Of a stretch of DNA of 54,446 bases, positions 31,941 to 40,881 are shown piece after piece. The stretch comes from a virus, in the IMG/VR virus record IMGVR_UViG_3300022929_000034, positions 1-54,446 of that record. One strand, 5' to 3'. The notes below the pieces were generated by a model that was not told where the DNA came from, made no database searches, and worked only from the letters and a program-made list of their open reading frames with translations. Positions within the stretch are counted from its first letter, which is position 1. Each line of letters begins with the position of its first letter. The position numbers and the translations under genes were made by a program.

Positions 31941-33958
31941 GGGTTGCCCGTGGAACGCACGTCGCCGGTGGTGATGGACAGAAGCACCCGCCCGGTCTGG
32001 TAGGTGCCGTTGTAGGTATTCGACTCAAACCGCAGCCGCATCTCGCGGCGCTGCTCACGCATATCGATCTTGAGCGTGTTCGGTGAGAACGTGTAAGGCG
32101 CGGAATCTACGGGTACATCGTCCGCGTAGCCTTCACCCGTCACCACCACGGTCATGTCGCCGACCTGCACGAAGTCCGGCTCAATGCGCTCAAGGCGGGT
32201 CCACAGGTTATCGCCGGGCTGCTGCTGGGTGCCCACAAGCCCGCCAAGCGTACCGACGCTGTAAGTCTCAAAATAGCTCTGGACGGCATTTGAGTTGGTC
32301 AAATAGATTTGGTCGTAGCCAGTCTCGTGTTGCCACAGGGTGTAGGTCCCGGCGCTGTTGGCCTCGTTACCGGCCCAAATGGGTTTCGGAAATACCTCCG
32401 AGAACACCCCTGCGGAACGGCGCGCGCCGAGGGCCTGCCCGGCGTCGTACCAGACTTTCTCCCGGGTGTTGTAGATGATGGCGTCGGTGCATTCCGTCGC
32501 GTCGCCTTTGGGGTAGAACCACCAGATCTCACCGTAGCGCGGCACCTTGGTAGCCCAGACCTTCTGGCGCTGGGCATAGTTCAGGTTGTCAAAAAAGTAG
32601 TTCTCGCAGTACTTGTTCGGGATCTCCTGCACCACGCCGTTGTAGGCAAGAAACCGGTCCACGCCGCACCAGTAAAAAATTCCGTCGTACTCGATCACGC
32701 TGTTGGAGGACATGATGGACGTCTGGCTGCTCACCAAGTCGTAGGCCCAGTAGTAATTCACGCCGCCCGAGCTGGACGGCTGGAAGCTCACGCGTATCAG
32801 CGCATCAGCAGCCCAGAACAGGCCGCTGGGCGACGTTGAGCCGCCCCGGATGGGTAGCCCCTTGACAATCTTGCCGGTGGCCACGTTGGTCGCGTTGGCG
32901 TCCGGGGAGACCCAGTTCGCAAAGTCACCGGCGCTGGAATTCTGGATTAGGCCGTTGTTGCCGTAAATGAACAGGTACGGGTGGATAACCACGCACCCGC
33001 CGGAAACGGCGATATTGTTGTCAAAGGTGGCCGTGATGGTCGCCGACGCGGTGGCCGCTGCGGACATCACCACGGTGGTACTGGCCACCGACACCACGGT
33101 CGTACCTGCAGGGATGCCGGTGCCGGTGATGCTCTGACCGGCAGCAATTCTGACATTTGCGGCAGCAAGAGTAAAAGTTGTCGTGGTATTGGTTGTCCCC
33201 ACCGCAGTGAACAGGCCCACCTTGGACAGCGACGGCGCGGCGGTGTAGGTCAGGCCGGTTGGCGTGCCCGCAGTTGTGACCACCGCAGCGCCGCCATAGG
33301 TCGCGGACAAGGTAAACGTCGTAGACCCGTTGGTGGCGATGATGAAGTACGTTGTCGGGTTCGTGTACCCGGTGATGCTGCCGGTGCCGCCGTATGTTCC
33401 GCTGATCGCAAGCTGCTGGCCCACCGTCAAAATTACGCCGGAGTTAGAGCAAGAAAATTGGCCAGCCGTGCCGGTAATGGCCACGCCGGTCAGGTAACCA
33501 AAGCTGCCCGGAAACGTGCCGTACAGCACCGGCGTATTCACCGAAGAGGTAATGAACCGCAAGTTCTGGCCGGGATGCGCCACCAAGTTGTTGGTGTTGT
33601 TGCCGGTGGAGTCGTATGCAATATCAAACTGCCACAAATTGTCATCGCTGGCGGTAAAATTGTTCAGGGTGTAGTTGTACGGCCCCGAACCGCTTCCGCC
33701 GCTGCTGCTGGTGACCCACTGCTGCAGGCCGTTGTTGTAGCCGGAGACCACGTAATTGAAGCCGTTGATGGCGGTCATGGCCATGCCACGCGAGATGTTT
33801 GTGGCGTTCAAGAAGATGCCGTCGTACCCGCCGATCTTGCGGGGCCGACCGCGTTGGAAGCGGACCCACTTACCGTCAACGTAGCAAGGTGAATCGAACA
33901 TGGTTCCGTCCCGCTGAATCCCAGCGGGGACCTCCATCGATATGACCTTTGCTGTCAT
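31937..33958 (-). CDS. tail hub / stabilisation protein (P22 gp10-like)
   Basis: 673 residues from ATG at 33958 (MTAKVISMEVPAGIQRDGTM), which overlaps the TAA of the fibre gene by one base; the much longer open frame upstream is a shadow. The core has FDSPCYVDGKWVRFQRGRPR, YGEIWWFYPKGDATECTDAI and a C-terminal MRLRFESNTYNGTYQTGRVL, a pattern I associate with short-tail hub or DNA-stabilisation proteins. Two Ser/Thr/Gly-rich inserts (about 160-235 and 240-300) look like added beta domains. Confidence 0.7.
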   Translation of the reverse strand: MTAKVISMEVPAGIQRDGTMFDSPCYVDGKWVRFQRGRPRKIGGYDGIFLNATNISRGMAMTAINGFNYVVSGYNNGLQQWVTSSSGGSGSGPYNYTLNNFTASDDNLWQFDIAYDSTGNNTNNLVAHPGQNLRFITSSVNTPVLYGTFPGSFGYLTGVAITGTAGQFSCSNSGVILTVGQQLAISGTYGGTGSITGYTNPTTYFIIATNGSTTFTLSATYGGAAVVTTAGTPTGLTYTAAPSLSKVGLFTAVGTTNTTTTFTLAAANVRIAAGQSITGTGIPAGTTVVSVASTTVVMSAAATASATITATFDNNIAVSGGCVVIHPYLFIYGNNGLIQNSSAGDFANWVSPDANATNVATGKIVKGLPIRGGSTSPSGLFWAADALIRVSFQPSSSGGVNYYWAYDLVSSQTSIMSSNSVIEYDGIFYWCGVDRFLAYNGVVQEIPNKYCENYFFDNLNYAQRQKVWATKVPRYGEIWWFYPKGDATECTDAIIYNTREKVWYDAGQALGARRSAGVFSEVFPKPIWAGNEANSAGTYTLWQHETGYDQIYLTNSNAVQSYFETYSVGTLGGLVGTQQQPGDNLWTRLERIEPDFVQVGDMTVVVTGEGYADDVPVDSAPYTFSPNTLKIDMREQRREMRLRFESNTYNGTYQTGRVLLSITTGDVRSTGNP

Positions 33959-35181
33959 TAGAACAACCCGCCCGAAATTCCGTTGGCCACGTACAGCCCG
34001 GTAGCAGAGAACGTCGCCGCCTGTGCGCCGTTGACTGTGACGCCGACGGTGTTGGTGGACGGCAGGTAGAAGCCCGATGTGGTGCTGCCGGTAAAGTTGA
34101 TGGAGGGGCTGATAGCGGACCCTGCGTTGAAGGTCGTGGACGTAATACTGCTCGACGTTCCCGACGATGCGTTGTAGACGTTGGTTCCGTCGCAGGTTAC
34201 CGTCAGCGAGGTGCCCTGCGGAATGGCGACACCGGTGCCCGACGCGGTTTTCACCGTGAACGTGTAGCTGCCCGTGGTGTTGTTCGTGATGGCGTACAAC
34301 TGGACGGTTGGCGGGACAATGATCACCGCATTCGATGTCAGCGTCCCGCCGTACACCTGAATGGTGTTCGCGGCCTGCGCAGAGGTGAGCGTGGTAGTCC
34401 CGCCGGTAACCGACAGCGCCAGCGCCGTGTACGCGAACGCATTGGACCGTCCGTAGCCAAAGGTGTTCCACCCGGACCCGTTGGACACAATCACCAAGGA
34501 TTCGGTCAGTTGGAGCTGCTGATTTGAATTTCCGTCGATGGTGTCCGAACCGGCAGGCGTCAGCGTCAGGATGCCCGTACCGCTGTTTCTGATCATGCAA
34601 AACCAGTTTGCGCCGACCGAAGACGCCGATGGCAGCGTGAATGTGCCCGCACCGCTGGACCAGACCAATAGCTGCGCCCTGAGACCGGCATTCAGCGTGG
34701 CGCTGGAGTAGTACGTGTTGACGGAGTAGGCTTGGTTGAGAGTGGTGCCGATGGCCAGCAGGCCGTACCCAGCCAGATCCGAGGCATTTGCAGCCGATGT
34801 TCCTGTGCCCAGCACCACGTTCGCCCAAGTACCGGCGGGCGTGGAATTGATTGTCAGGTAGATGTACTGGGTGACACCGGAGGCGATGGAGACAATGGTT
34901 GTTCCGACTCCGGTGGCCGCGTAGCTGGTGACCGTGAAGGGGTTGGAGCCAATATTGCGCACCAGCACCGTCTGGCCGGGGGATACCTGAGTCGCCGGGG
35001 GCAGGATCAGGTACAGGCCCGTGGTGGATGCCGTGACCTCGATGATGTTGGCCGTCGGGATGCCGGTGGTGCCGTTGATGGGCCAATCCAGCAGGGTGTT
35101 GGCCGCAATGGTCAACGACTCATAGCTGACCGAGGACGGGTTGATGGTCTGGCCGGTGAACGGGTTGGTGTACGTGGTCAT
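33958..35181 (-). CDS. fibre-like virion protein
   Basis: 407 residues, starting MTTYTNPFTGQTINPSSVSY. Ser/Thr/Ala/Gly-rich beta repeats throughout and a typical fibre-like C-terminus (TSGFYLPSTNTVGVTVNGAQ). Probably a tail appendage. No receptor-binding domain recognised. Confidence 0.7.
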   Translation of the reverse strand: MTTYTNPFTGQTINPSSVSYESLTIAANTLLDWPINGTTGIPTANIIEVTASTTGLYLILPPATQVSPGQTVLVRNIGSNPFTVTSYAATGVGTTIVSIASGVTQYIYLTINSTPAGTWANVVLGTGTSAANASDLAGYGLLAIGTTLNQAYSVNTYYSSATLNAGLRAQLLVWSSGAGTFTLPSASSVGANWFCMIRNSGTGILTLTPAGSDTIDGNSNQQLQLTESLVIVSNGSGWNTFGYGRSNAFAYTALALSVTGGTTTLTSAQAANTIQVYGGTLTSNAVIIVPPTVQLYAITNNTTGSYTFTVKTASGTGVAIPQGTSLTVTCDGTNVYNASSGTSSSITSTTFNAGSAISPSINFTGSTTSGFYLPSTNTVGVTVNGAQAATFSATGLYVANGISGGLF

Positions 35182-35182
35182 G

Positions 35183-35824
35183 TTAAGAGTCCTGTGCTAC
35201 TGCTTGGCGGTCACCGATGCGGAGCTGGTCTTCGGTCTTCAGCGCGGCCATCGCGGCGTCAAACATCTGCGACCACACGGCCAAGCGCGCGTCGTCTTTG
35301 AGGAAGGGCGCGGTCTGCTTGAGCGTGCCAAAGAGCAACGCATTGGGCGCGTTGCGGGTAAGCCAATTGGTTTGGTTGCTGGACGACAACGGAGTCAGCC
35401 GGGTGTAGCAGAGCGCCTCAAAAGCAAAATTGGCGCTGGGCGTCGGGGCAATGAACCAGTTGTCGTAGTCGTAGTCGGCGTAGTACAGCGGCGTGCCGGT
35501 GGCGGTCACGTCGGGCGCGTAGCTGCTGAGGTACTCCAGCTTGCGCAGGTACACCGGCTGCTTTTCACCGCTGGCAAGAGTGAGGGTCATGGATACCGTC
35601 TTGCGCCACAGCGCGGGCTTGGCGATCACCGGGTTGCTGGCGGTCATTGTGCCGTCTGCCACGATCATTTGGCCAAGGGTCTTGATGTCCTGCGCGATCT
35701 CAAACTCCGCCAGCATGACGGCGGTGGGGATGAAATTGACGACCGCAGCATCGCTACGCTCCAGATACTGGAGCACCAGAGTGCTCAGGCCATCGTAGGT
35801 CAGCGCGTAAGCGGTCGTAGCCAT
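35183..35824 (-). CDS. head-tail adaptor or tail protein (SU10-adaptor-like)
   Basis: 213 residues. TYDGLSTLVLQYLERSDAAV and IPTAVMLAEFEIAQDIKTLG at the N-terminus, then YLRKLEYLSSYAPDVTATGT, resemble phage adaptor proteins of short-tailed phages. It lies directly upstream of the fibre and hub genes. Assignment from pattern memory and position. Confidence 0.6.
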   Translation of the reverse strand: MATTAYALTYDGLSTLVLQYLERSDAAVVNFIPTAVMLAEFEIAQDIKTLGQMIVADGTMTASNPVIAKPALWRKTVSMTLTLASGEKQPVYLRKLEYLSSYAPDVTATGTPLYYADYDYDNWFIAPTPSANFAFEALCYTRLTPLSSSNQTNWLTRNAPNALLFGTLKQTAPFLKDDARLAVWSQMFDAAMAALKTEDQLRIGDRQAVAQDS

Positions 35825-35833
35825 TGTTGATCC

Positions 35834-36358
35834 TTATGCCAGCATCGAGGTAGCAGCCGTCTGCACATGGTCCACACGGGCAAGCCAGCCCTTCAAAAAC
35901 TTCTGCTGTGTGGGGTTGGTTGTAGCGAGGCCATTATAGAAGCGCTGCTTTTGGTCGGCAAAGTTCTTCAGCAACACAACGGGGTCGGTCTTGGCCACCC
36001 GGCCCAGAGTCCCGGAGCCAATAACACCGTCATCAACGGCCCCCACAGCCCGCTGGAGGAACTTTGCGGCTCGGGAGACCCCTGCGTTCACCGCAAAGTC
36101 AAAAACGGCGTAATCGACGCCTGCGGGCAGGTCGTCGCACTTCACCAAGTCCCAATACATCTGCTTGTAGAACGGCTTGACCGTCTCCTGCTTCAACGCC
36201 TTCATCTCACCCGGCTGGATTGCGCGTTTGAGATACGTGCCCCAAGCGTCGATGGTGACACCTAAATTGGTCTCGCCGCCACGGTCTGCCGGGTCGTTGA
36301 CGTACCCGCCCTCGGATTGGATGACCTTGGCAAAACAGGCGTCGAAGTTTTCTTTCAT
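35834..36358 (-). CDS. endolysin, GH108 muramidase
   Basis: 174 residues. The N-terminal catalytic domain has the family signature VIQSEGGYVNDPADRGGETN with the catalytic Glu in SEGGY, and NLGVTIDAWGTY. The C-terminal part (DDGVIGSGTLGRVAKTDPVV) is a peptidoglycan-binding-type module. It would cleave the murein glycan during host lysis. The gene is followed upstream by several small membrane proteins. Confidence 0.93.
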   Translation of the reverse strand: MKENFDACFAKVIQSEGGYVNDPADRGGETNLGVTIDAWGTYLKRAIQPGEMKALKQETVKPFYKQMYWDLVKCDDLPAGVDYAVFDFAVNAGVSRAAKFLQRAVGAVDDGVIGSGTLGRVAKTDPVVLLKNFADQKQRFYNGLATTNPTQQKFLKGWLARVDHVQTAATSMLA

Positions 36359-36852
36359 TTGATTGGCGTCGAGTTATGGATCATTTCGTCTTTGCGCTGG
36401 CTTCCAGCAGACGAGCCAAAATAGAAATTGACCACCTGTTCGGCCTTTGCAGACAGGTAGCCAATTAAAGTGCCAGCCAGTACGGAATCGATAACGGCAA
36501 ACCCGCCCAGCGTTGCTATCACCACGCCGATAAACGCACTAACAATCAGGATTGCCAGCGATGGCACAAGCATGGATTTGGTTGCAATCTGCATTTCACG
36601 CGCAGATTTTCTGTCTTCTACAACCAACCTAGCAAAGTCCAATCCCATCGACTGCGCTTGTTTTTTAAGTTCTAGTTCTGCAAGTTGAATTGCTGCAACT
36701 TGCTCAGATGTCAACTTGCCGCTGCTGATAACGTCTTGCACTTGCTCAGGTTCAACACCAATTGCTTTAGCAAGTGCTGCTACACCCATACCAGCAAGCG
36801 GCCCAGCCAAGCATGTTGCAATGGTGGGTGCAAGTGTTTTAAGCCATTCCAT
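36355..36852 (-). CDS. holin candidate, 3TM-type
   Basis: 165 residues. The N-terminal segment (MEWLKTLAPTIATCLAGPLA) and a pair of hydrophobic stretches at about 95-135 (MLVPSLAILIVSAFIGVVIA, GGFAVIDSVLAGTLIGYLSA) give about three membrane segments. Length and layout fit the 3TM holin group. It overlaps the endolysin start as ATGA. Confidence 0.7.
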   Translation of the reverse strand: MEWLKTLAPTIATCLAGPLAGMGVAALAKAIGVEPEQVQDVISSGKLTSEQVAAIQLAELELKKQAQSMGLDFARLVVEDRKSAREMQIATKSMLVPSLAILIVSAFIGVVIATLGGFAVIDSVLAGTLIGYLSAKAEQVVNFYFGSSAGSQRKDEMIHNSTPIK

Positions 36853-37093
36853 CTGAACCTCCCACTTTAATTTCGTCCATGTGGCTACCGACCTTCAAAC
36901 CACTGAGCCATCCAATGAGTCCACCAACGATGGTCTGAAACGCAGGGCCAATAATTTCAAAAATCTTGGTGTTATCCACCTCTTTCACAAACAAGCCGTG
37001 GACAAGCGCCCCGATAAGGACAACAACCACGGAACATAGGGTGGCGGTCACCATCATCGTGACCCAATAAATCAACCGGTCTTTAGCGTCCAT
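36839..37093 (-). CDS. two-pass membrane protein, lysis-linked
   Basis: 84 residues from ATG at 37093 (MDAKDRLIYWVTMMVTATLC), which overlaps the preceding TGA; another ATG at 37111 is possible. Two hydrophobic segments (VTATLCSVVVVLIGALVHG, AFQTIVGGLIGWLSGL). Likely part of the holin system. Overlaps the next gene by 14 bases. Confidence 0.65.
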   Translation of the reverse strand: MDAKDRLIYWVTMMVTATLCSVVVVLIGALVHGLFVKEVDNTKIFEIIGPAFQTIVGGLIGWLSGLKVGSHMDEIKVGGSDGMA

Positions 37094-37368
37094 CACTTTG
37101 CCCTTTCCCATAGTTGTTCAATTCTTGCCCGCATGCGCATGGTGTCCGAGCTGCCCATGATCGTGGCCATGTTCGCGTAGATCAGCGTGAGCTGTTCCTT
37201 GGTGCAAACCGGACCCGAATCATCTAACCAGTTCCAAGCCTTCTCAAAACGCTCTTTGGGGTCATGGTTGGAATACCCGATGTTCACAAACTCAGATACG
37301 CTGCACTCGCGCTTGATCGTCGCGCCGTACACAAAAGCGGCAATCAAAAATACGACTAAGCCGCGCAT
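37093..37368 (-). CDS. small exported protein in the lysis cassette
   Basis: 91 residues. MRGLVVFLIAAFVYGATIKR is a signal peptide or anchor; then ECSVSEFVNIGYSNHDPKER and GPVCTKEQLTLIYANMATIM. Two cysteines could form a disulfide. A spanin-like role is possible but no lipobox or typical spanin layout is visible. Confidence 0.6.
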   Translation of the reverse strand: MRGLVVFLIAAFVYGATIKRECSVSEFVNIGYSNHDPKERFEKAWNWLDDSGPVCTKEQLTLIYANMATIMGSSDTMRMRARIEQLWERAK

Positions 37369-37590
37369 TCATTTGTCAGCCTTGCTGTCGAGCTTGTCAA
37401 AAATCTGCTTCAGAATGGTCTTGACCTCTGCGATGTCCTCGCGGTAGTCGCCCTTGATGACGTAGGTGGTCGGCATCGCGTTGACCTTGTCTTCGAGCTT
37501 CTGGATCTGCCGGGTCATGTTGTTCAGGACGTAGGCAGCCAAGAACCCGGCAATCACCACGACGATGTTGAATAGCTGCTGGTTTTCCAC
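37369..37590 (-). CDS. small membrane protein with coiled coil
   Basis: 73 residues, GTG start. MENQQLFNIVVVIAGFLAAY is one transmembrane helix, followed by NMTRQIQKLEDKVNAMPTTY and DIAEVKTILKQIFDKLDSKA, a coiled coil. Similar proteins are common in betaproteobacterial phage lysis regions. Possibly a holin or holin regulator. Confidence 0.65.
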   Translation of the reverse strand: MENQQLFNIVVVIAGFLAAYVLNNMTRQIQKLEDKVNAMPTTYVIKGDYREDIAEVKTILKQIFDKLDSKADK

Positions 37591-37592
37591 GA

Positions 37593-37748
37593 CTACTCCG
37601 GCGCAAATTCAACCGCAGGCGCTGTGGCCTCTTTGGCTTCTTTTTGGATGGCTTCCACAAGCTGAAATACTTCTTGGTATGGTCGCGCGCCAAGGTAACC
37701 AAGGACGGCGTTCAATAGTGGCGTGGAGATGGCAATTTTGTCGTTCAT
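37593..37748 (-). CDS. small hypothetical protein
   Basis: 51 residues, starting MNDKIAISTPLLNAVLGYLG and ending ATAPAVEFAPE. The start overlaps the upstream stop as ATGA. No family recognised. Confidence 0.6.
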   Translation of the reverse strand: MNDKIAISTPLLNAVLGYLGARPYQEVFQLVEAIQKEAKEATAPAVEFAPE

Positions 37749-38095
37749 GCTTGCACCCAAGAAGTAGTGGCTTCATCCCATGTGTACATGCCTTCAGTCG
37801 GCATAGCAACAGGTGCTGCCCACTGGCAAGTGTCTTCTACCAGTGTCCAGCTTGGGTATGGCTGTGGAGGGATAAACGCATTCCGGCCTTCATCGTAGGT
37901 GTAACCGACACCAGCGTAGTTCTTGCGGATGCGTCCGCTGTAGCTGGTCTGCTTCCAATCGCCACCAAACAGACGTTCACAAAAAGCCGCACCGATGTAC
38001 TCTTTCTCTGTGCCGTGTGCGTCAGAGGTGTCCTCATTGCCAACCACAATCACTTGCGTGACGATGCCGTTTTCAATTTTTGCAAAGTGTGCCAT
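37745..38095 (-). CDS. tail-fibre-linked protein (MAHFAKI type)
   Basis: 116 residues from ATG at 38095 (MAHFAKIENGIVTQVIVVGN); the longer frame is upstream shadow. RKNYAGVGYTYDEGRNAFIP and PPQPYPSWTLVEDTCQW are typical of a widespread phage protein found next to tail fibres. Possibly a fibre chaperone or tip protein; not proven. Confidence 0.75.
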   Translation of the reverse strand: MAHFAKIENGIVTQVIVVGNEDTSDAHGTEKEYIGAAFCERLFGGDWKQTSYSGRIRKNYAGVGYTYDEGRNAFIPPQPYPSWTLVEDTCQWAAPVAMPTEGMYTWDEATTSWVQA

Positions 38096-38313
38096 TACAT
38101 CTCCAATTCTTCCAAAATCTTGACTGTCCAAATGGTCGGTATAGAGTCCTCAAACGCCTTAATCTTTTCCATTGTTGCGTCAATCTCAACCCATGTCGGG
38201 CAGGGTCGGTCATCTTCCCAGCGCGTGATGGTGCGGTTGCTGATTTCCCATTTGGCGTTAGGGCGCAGCAATTGCATTGCTGTGTCTATTCCATAAAGTT
38301 GGTACTTCTTCAT
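38095..38313 (-). CDS. small fibre-linked protein
   Basis: 72 residues. MKKYQLYGIDTAMQLLRPNA and RPCPTWVEIDATMEKIKAFE match a conserved partner of the MAHFAKI-type protein in many phages. Function unknown. Confidence 0.65.
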   Translation of the reverse strand: MKKYQLYGIDTAMQLLRPNAKWEISNRTITRWEDDRPCPTWVEIDATMEKIKAFEDSIPTIWTVKILEELEM

Positions 38314-38314
38314 G

Positions 38315-39925
38315 CTAGTTCAGCTTTAGGATAACAATGCCGGAACCGCCATTTCCTCCAACGCCTATGTTAGAACCAGCGCCACCACCGCCGCCTGTAT
38401 TGGCTGTTCCAGCAGTACCAGGTGAACTATTAGATGGTGGCGTACCAGCCGCACCAGCACCACCACCGCCTGTTCCACCAGCGCCGCTAGTAGCAGGGGA
38501 GCCACGATTGTCGCAAGAACCTCCACCACCTCCAGCATAGGTGACGCTACTGCCAGTTATGCTGCTTGCAGAGCCATTGCCGCCGCTACCCGCTGGGCCA
38601 TTAGCTGTGCCTGTACCGCCTACGGCTCCAGCACCACCGCCACCACCAGCAGCCGCATCAACACCGCTACTGTTACTTCCATTACCACCATTGTTTCCTT
38701 GAGATGGTGATGTTGATGGAGTGTTACCAGCGCCTCCCGTATAACCCGAAAATAGTCCTGACCCACCACCGCCAGAACCACCAGATATGCCATTGTTAGC
38801 GTTTGTTCCACCCCCGCCACCACCAGCAGAAGTTATGGTGCTAAATGTGGAACTAGTGCCGCTGTTGCCATTAACGCCGCTATCAGCGCCTCCAGTTCCT
38901 CCAGAGCCAACCGTAATTGTGTAGGTTGTTCCTGCGGTTACTGAAAATGCTGTGCCAGTTCTAAAGCCACCAGCACCGCCACCACCGCCACGACCTCCTG
39001 CGCCTCCTGCACCACCCGCTACCACCAAGTAGTCAACAGTAGTGATGCCTGCTGGTGCTTTCCATGTTGCAGTAGATAGAAATTCAATTGCTGTGCCTTT
39101 TGGCACGGTGTAGGACAAGATGACAATTCCGGAGCCGCCATTGCTTGCTGCTGATGCACCATACCTATTGCCACCAGCACCACCGCCTGTGTTGGCTGTA
39201 CCTGATGTTCCGTTAGCGCCTGAGTCAACGCCACCATTGCCACCGCCGCCTGTGCCGCCTGTGCCGCCTGTGTAACCAGCACCAGCGCCGCCGCCACCGC
39301 CGCCAGCATAGGTAACGCTAGAGCCAGATATAGAAGATGCTGTACCAACGCCGCCAGCACCGCCTACTGTAAGGGTTCCACTACCGCCAACTGCGCCAGC
39401 ACCGCCGCCACCACCAGCAGTAGAGTTAGCAGAAGAGCCGCCAACCCCACCGTTATTTCCTTGACTTGGAGATGTGGATGGCGTATTTCCTGCGCCACCA
39501 GTTGACAAAAGTTGACTATCACTTCCGCCGCCAGAACCGCCCGCTATGCCGTTACCACCGGGTACGCTTGGATAACCATAACGTCCACCAGCACCACCGC
39601 CAGATGAAGTAATAGTGGAAAAAATAGAATCGCCTCCAGATGCGCCTGTGACACCGTCACTTGTTGCACCTGCGCCGCCGGAACCAACTGTAATTGCGTA
39701 ACTTGTACCGGGAGTTACAGATAAGCTAGTTCCAGTACGAAAGCCTCCAGCACCGCTACCGCCAACTCCCGTTGCCCTTGTTCCTCCACCACCGCCTGCT
39801 ACAACAAGGTAATCTACCTTAGTAACACCCGATGGACATTTCCATGAGCCGGACGCAAGGAACTGCTCAATTACTAGGTAGCCTCCCGCGCTGCGGGTGA
39901 TGAAAAAGTTTTTAGACGCAAACAT
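38315..39925 (-). CDS. glycine-rich receptor-binding adhesin, duplicated
   Basis: 536 residues from ATG at 39925 (MFASKNFFITRSAGGYLVIE). Two tandem modules (about 20-285 and 286-536) each open with a sequence like WKCPSGVTKVDYLVVAGGGG and close with GGSGIVIL. Both contain long runs of Gly-Gly-X and shared pieces such as NTPSTSPSQGNNGG and GSSVTYAGGGGG. The pattern fits glycine-rich phage tail adhesins that fold as polyglycine II helices. Probably at the fibre tip and a host-range determinant. Confidence 0.8.
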   Translation of the reverse strand: MFASKNFFITRSAGGYLVIEQFLASGSWKCPSGVTKVDYLVVAGGGGGTRATGVGGSGAGGFRTGTSLSVTPGTSYAITVGSGGAGATSDGVTGASGGDSIFSTITSSGGGAGGRYGYPSVPGGNGIAGGSGGGSDSQLLSTGGAGNTPSTSPSQGNNGGVGGSSANSTAGGGGGAGAVGGSGTLTVGGAGGVGTASSISGSSVTYAGGGGGGAGAGYTGGTGGTGGGGNGGVDSGANGTSGTANTGGGAGGNRYGASAASNGGSGIVILSYTVPKGTAIEFLSTATWKAPAGITTVDYLVVAGGAGGAGGRGGGGGAGGFRTGTAFSVTAGTTYTITVGSGGTGGADSGVNGNSGTSSTFSTITSAGGGGGGTNANNGISGGSGGGGSGLFSGYTGGAGNTPSTSPSQGNNGGNGSNSSGVDAAAGGGGGAGAVGGTGTANGPAGSGGNGSASSITGSSVTYAGGGGGSCDNRGSPATSGAGGTGGGGAGAAGTPPSNSSPGTAGTANTGGGGGAGSNIGVGGNGGSGIVILKLN

Positions 39926-40881
39926 TATGCAAACGCCTGTGCTGCATTGCCGTACCAAACGGAACCATTAGCCACAAAGCTGATGATGTCTACCGCCGAT
40001 GCGGTTGCGGTAATGGTTGGCGCAGTACCGCCGGGCCATTTAACACCGGTGAATGTCGCGGTGGTCATGCCGGTTGCGGCTTGCGTCAGAATCAAAATGA
40101 ATGACTTACCGGCAGTTGCTGTAGGCATAGTGAACGTGCAGGGCGTAGATGCTGTCAATGTTGCAGTCAGCACAGTGCCAGTTGTAAGAGCCAAGGTGCT
40201 GGATGCGCCAACTGTGCCCACTGCTTGCAAGGTTTCAACATAGTTGGTGACGGTGGGGTTGGTCAGTGTCTTGTTGGTGAAGGTCTCACTGCCAGCAAGC
40301 GTAGCCAAAGTGCCCGTTGTAGGCAAAGTCACCGCAGTTGTTCCGCTAACCGTTAACGTCGTGCCAAAGCTGCCCGAAATGGTAATGGTACTTGCGGCGT
40401 TATTTGCTACACCGGTTCCACCATTTGCTGCGCCCAACGTACCGGAAATATCTGCAGTAAGCGAAACCGCGCCAAATGTAGGCGCACCAGCCGCGTTGCC
40501 GTGCAGCACCGTAGTGGTTGTTCCGGCAGCAGTAGTAGCCAATGCGGTTGTTGTACTTGCGTAGGTTATCCCGTACTGCGTAAATGCGCTGGATTGCCCT
40601 GTGCCGCCTGCGGTATTGACTAAAGTCCCCGCAACTGTTACCGCGCCCGAGGTTGCCGTGGCTGGCGTCAAACCAGTCGATCCAAATGAGATTGTGCTGA
40701 CGTTGGTCGTTGTGGCGTTGCTTGCCAGCAAGGTCACCGTGCCGCTGCTGTTTTTGTAGTACAGCTTGCCGTCGTTGGTATTGAGCGCAAGCTCCCCAGC
40801 AACGAGGTTTGCAGACAGCGGAACAGAAGACGCCGTGGCGCTGTAGTACAGCGATATTGGGGTGTAGCCAGTTGCAGCCAT
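39925..40881 (-). CDS. tail fibre protein
   Basis: 318 residues. GELALNTNDGKLYYKNSSGT is a well-known phage fibre repeat; ETFTNKTLTNPTVTNYVETL and a C-terminal beta region follow. Expected to join the fibre to the tail or form part of the shaft. Confidence 0.85.
   Translation of the reverse strand: MAATGYTPISLYYSATASSVPLSANLVAGELALNTNDGKLYYKNSSGTVTLLASNATTTNVSTISFGSTGLTPATATSGAVTVAGTLVNTAGGTGQSSAFTQYGITYASTTTALATTAAGTTTTVLHGNAAGAPTFGAVSLTADISGTLGAANGGTGVANNAASTITISGSFGTTLTVSGTTAVTLPTTGTLATLAGSETFTNKTLTNPTVTNYVETLQAVGTVGASSTLALTTGTVLTATLTASTPCTFTMPTATAGKSFILILTQAATGMTTATFTGVKWPGGTAPTITATASAVDIISFVANGSVWYGNAAQAFA

Noticed and set aside
33959-35086. N-terminal extension of the hub gene up to 35086
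   Set aside because: The extension is in another frame of the fibre gene and is His/Arg-rich; the ATG at 33958 overlaps the fibre stop properly.
37397-37702. 101-codon minus-strand frame in the lysis region
   Set aside because: It crosses two better-supported genes in a different frame and is Arg/Lys-rich.
38315-39925. CRISPR-like or minisatellite array in the Gly-rich gene
   Set aside because: The repeats are coding glycine repeats without regular spacing or spacers.
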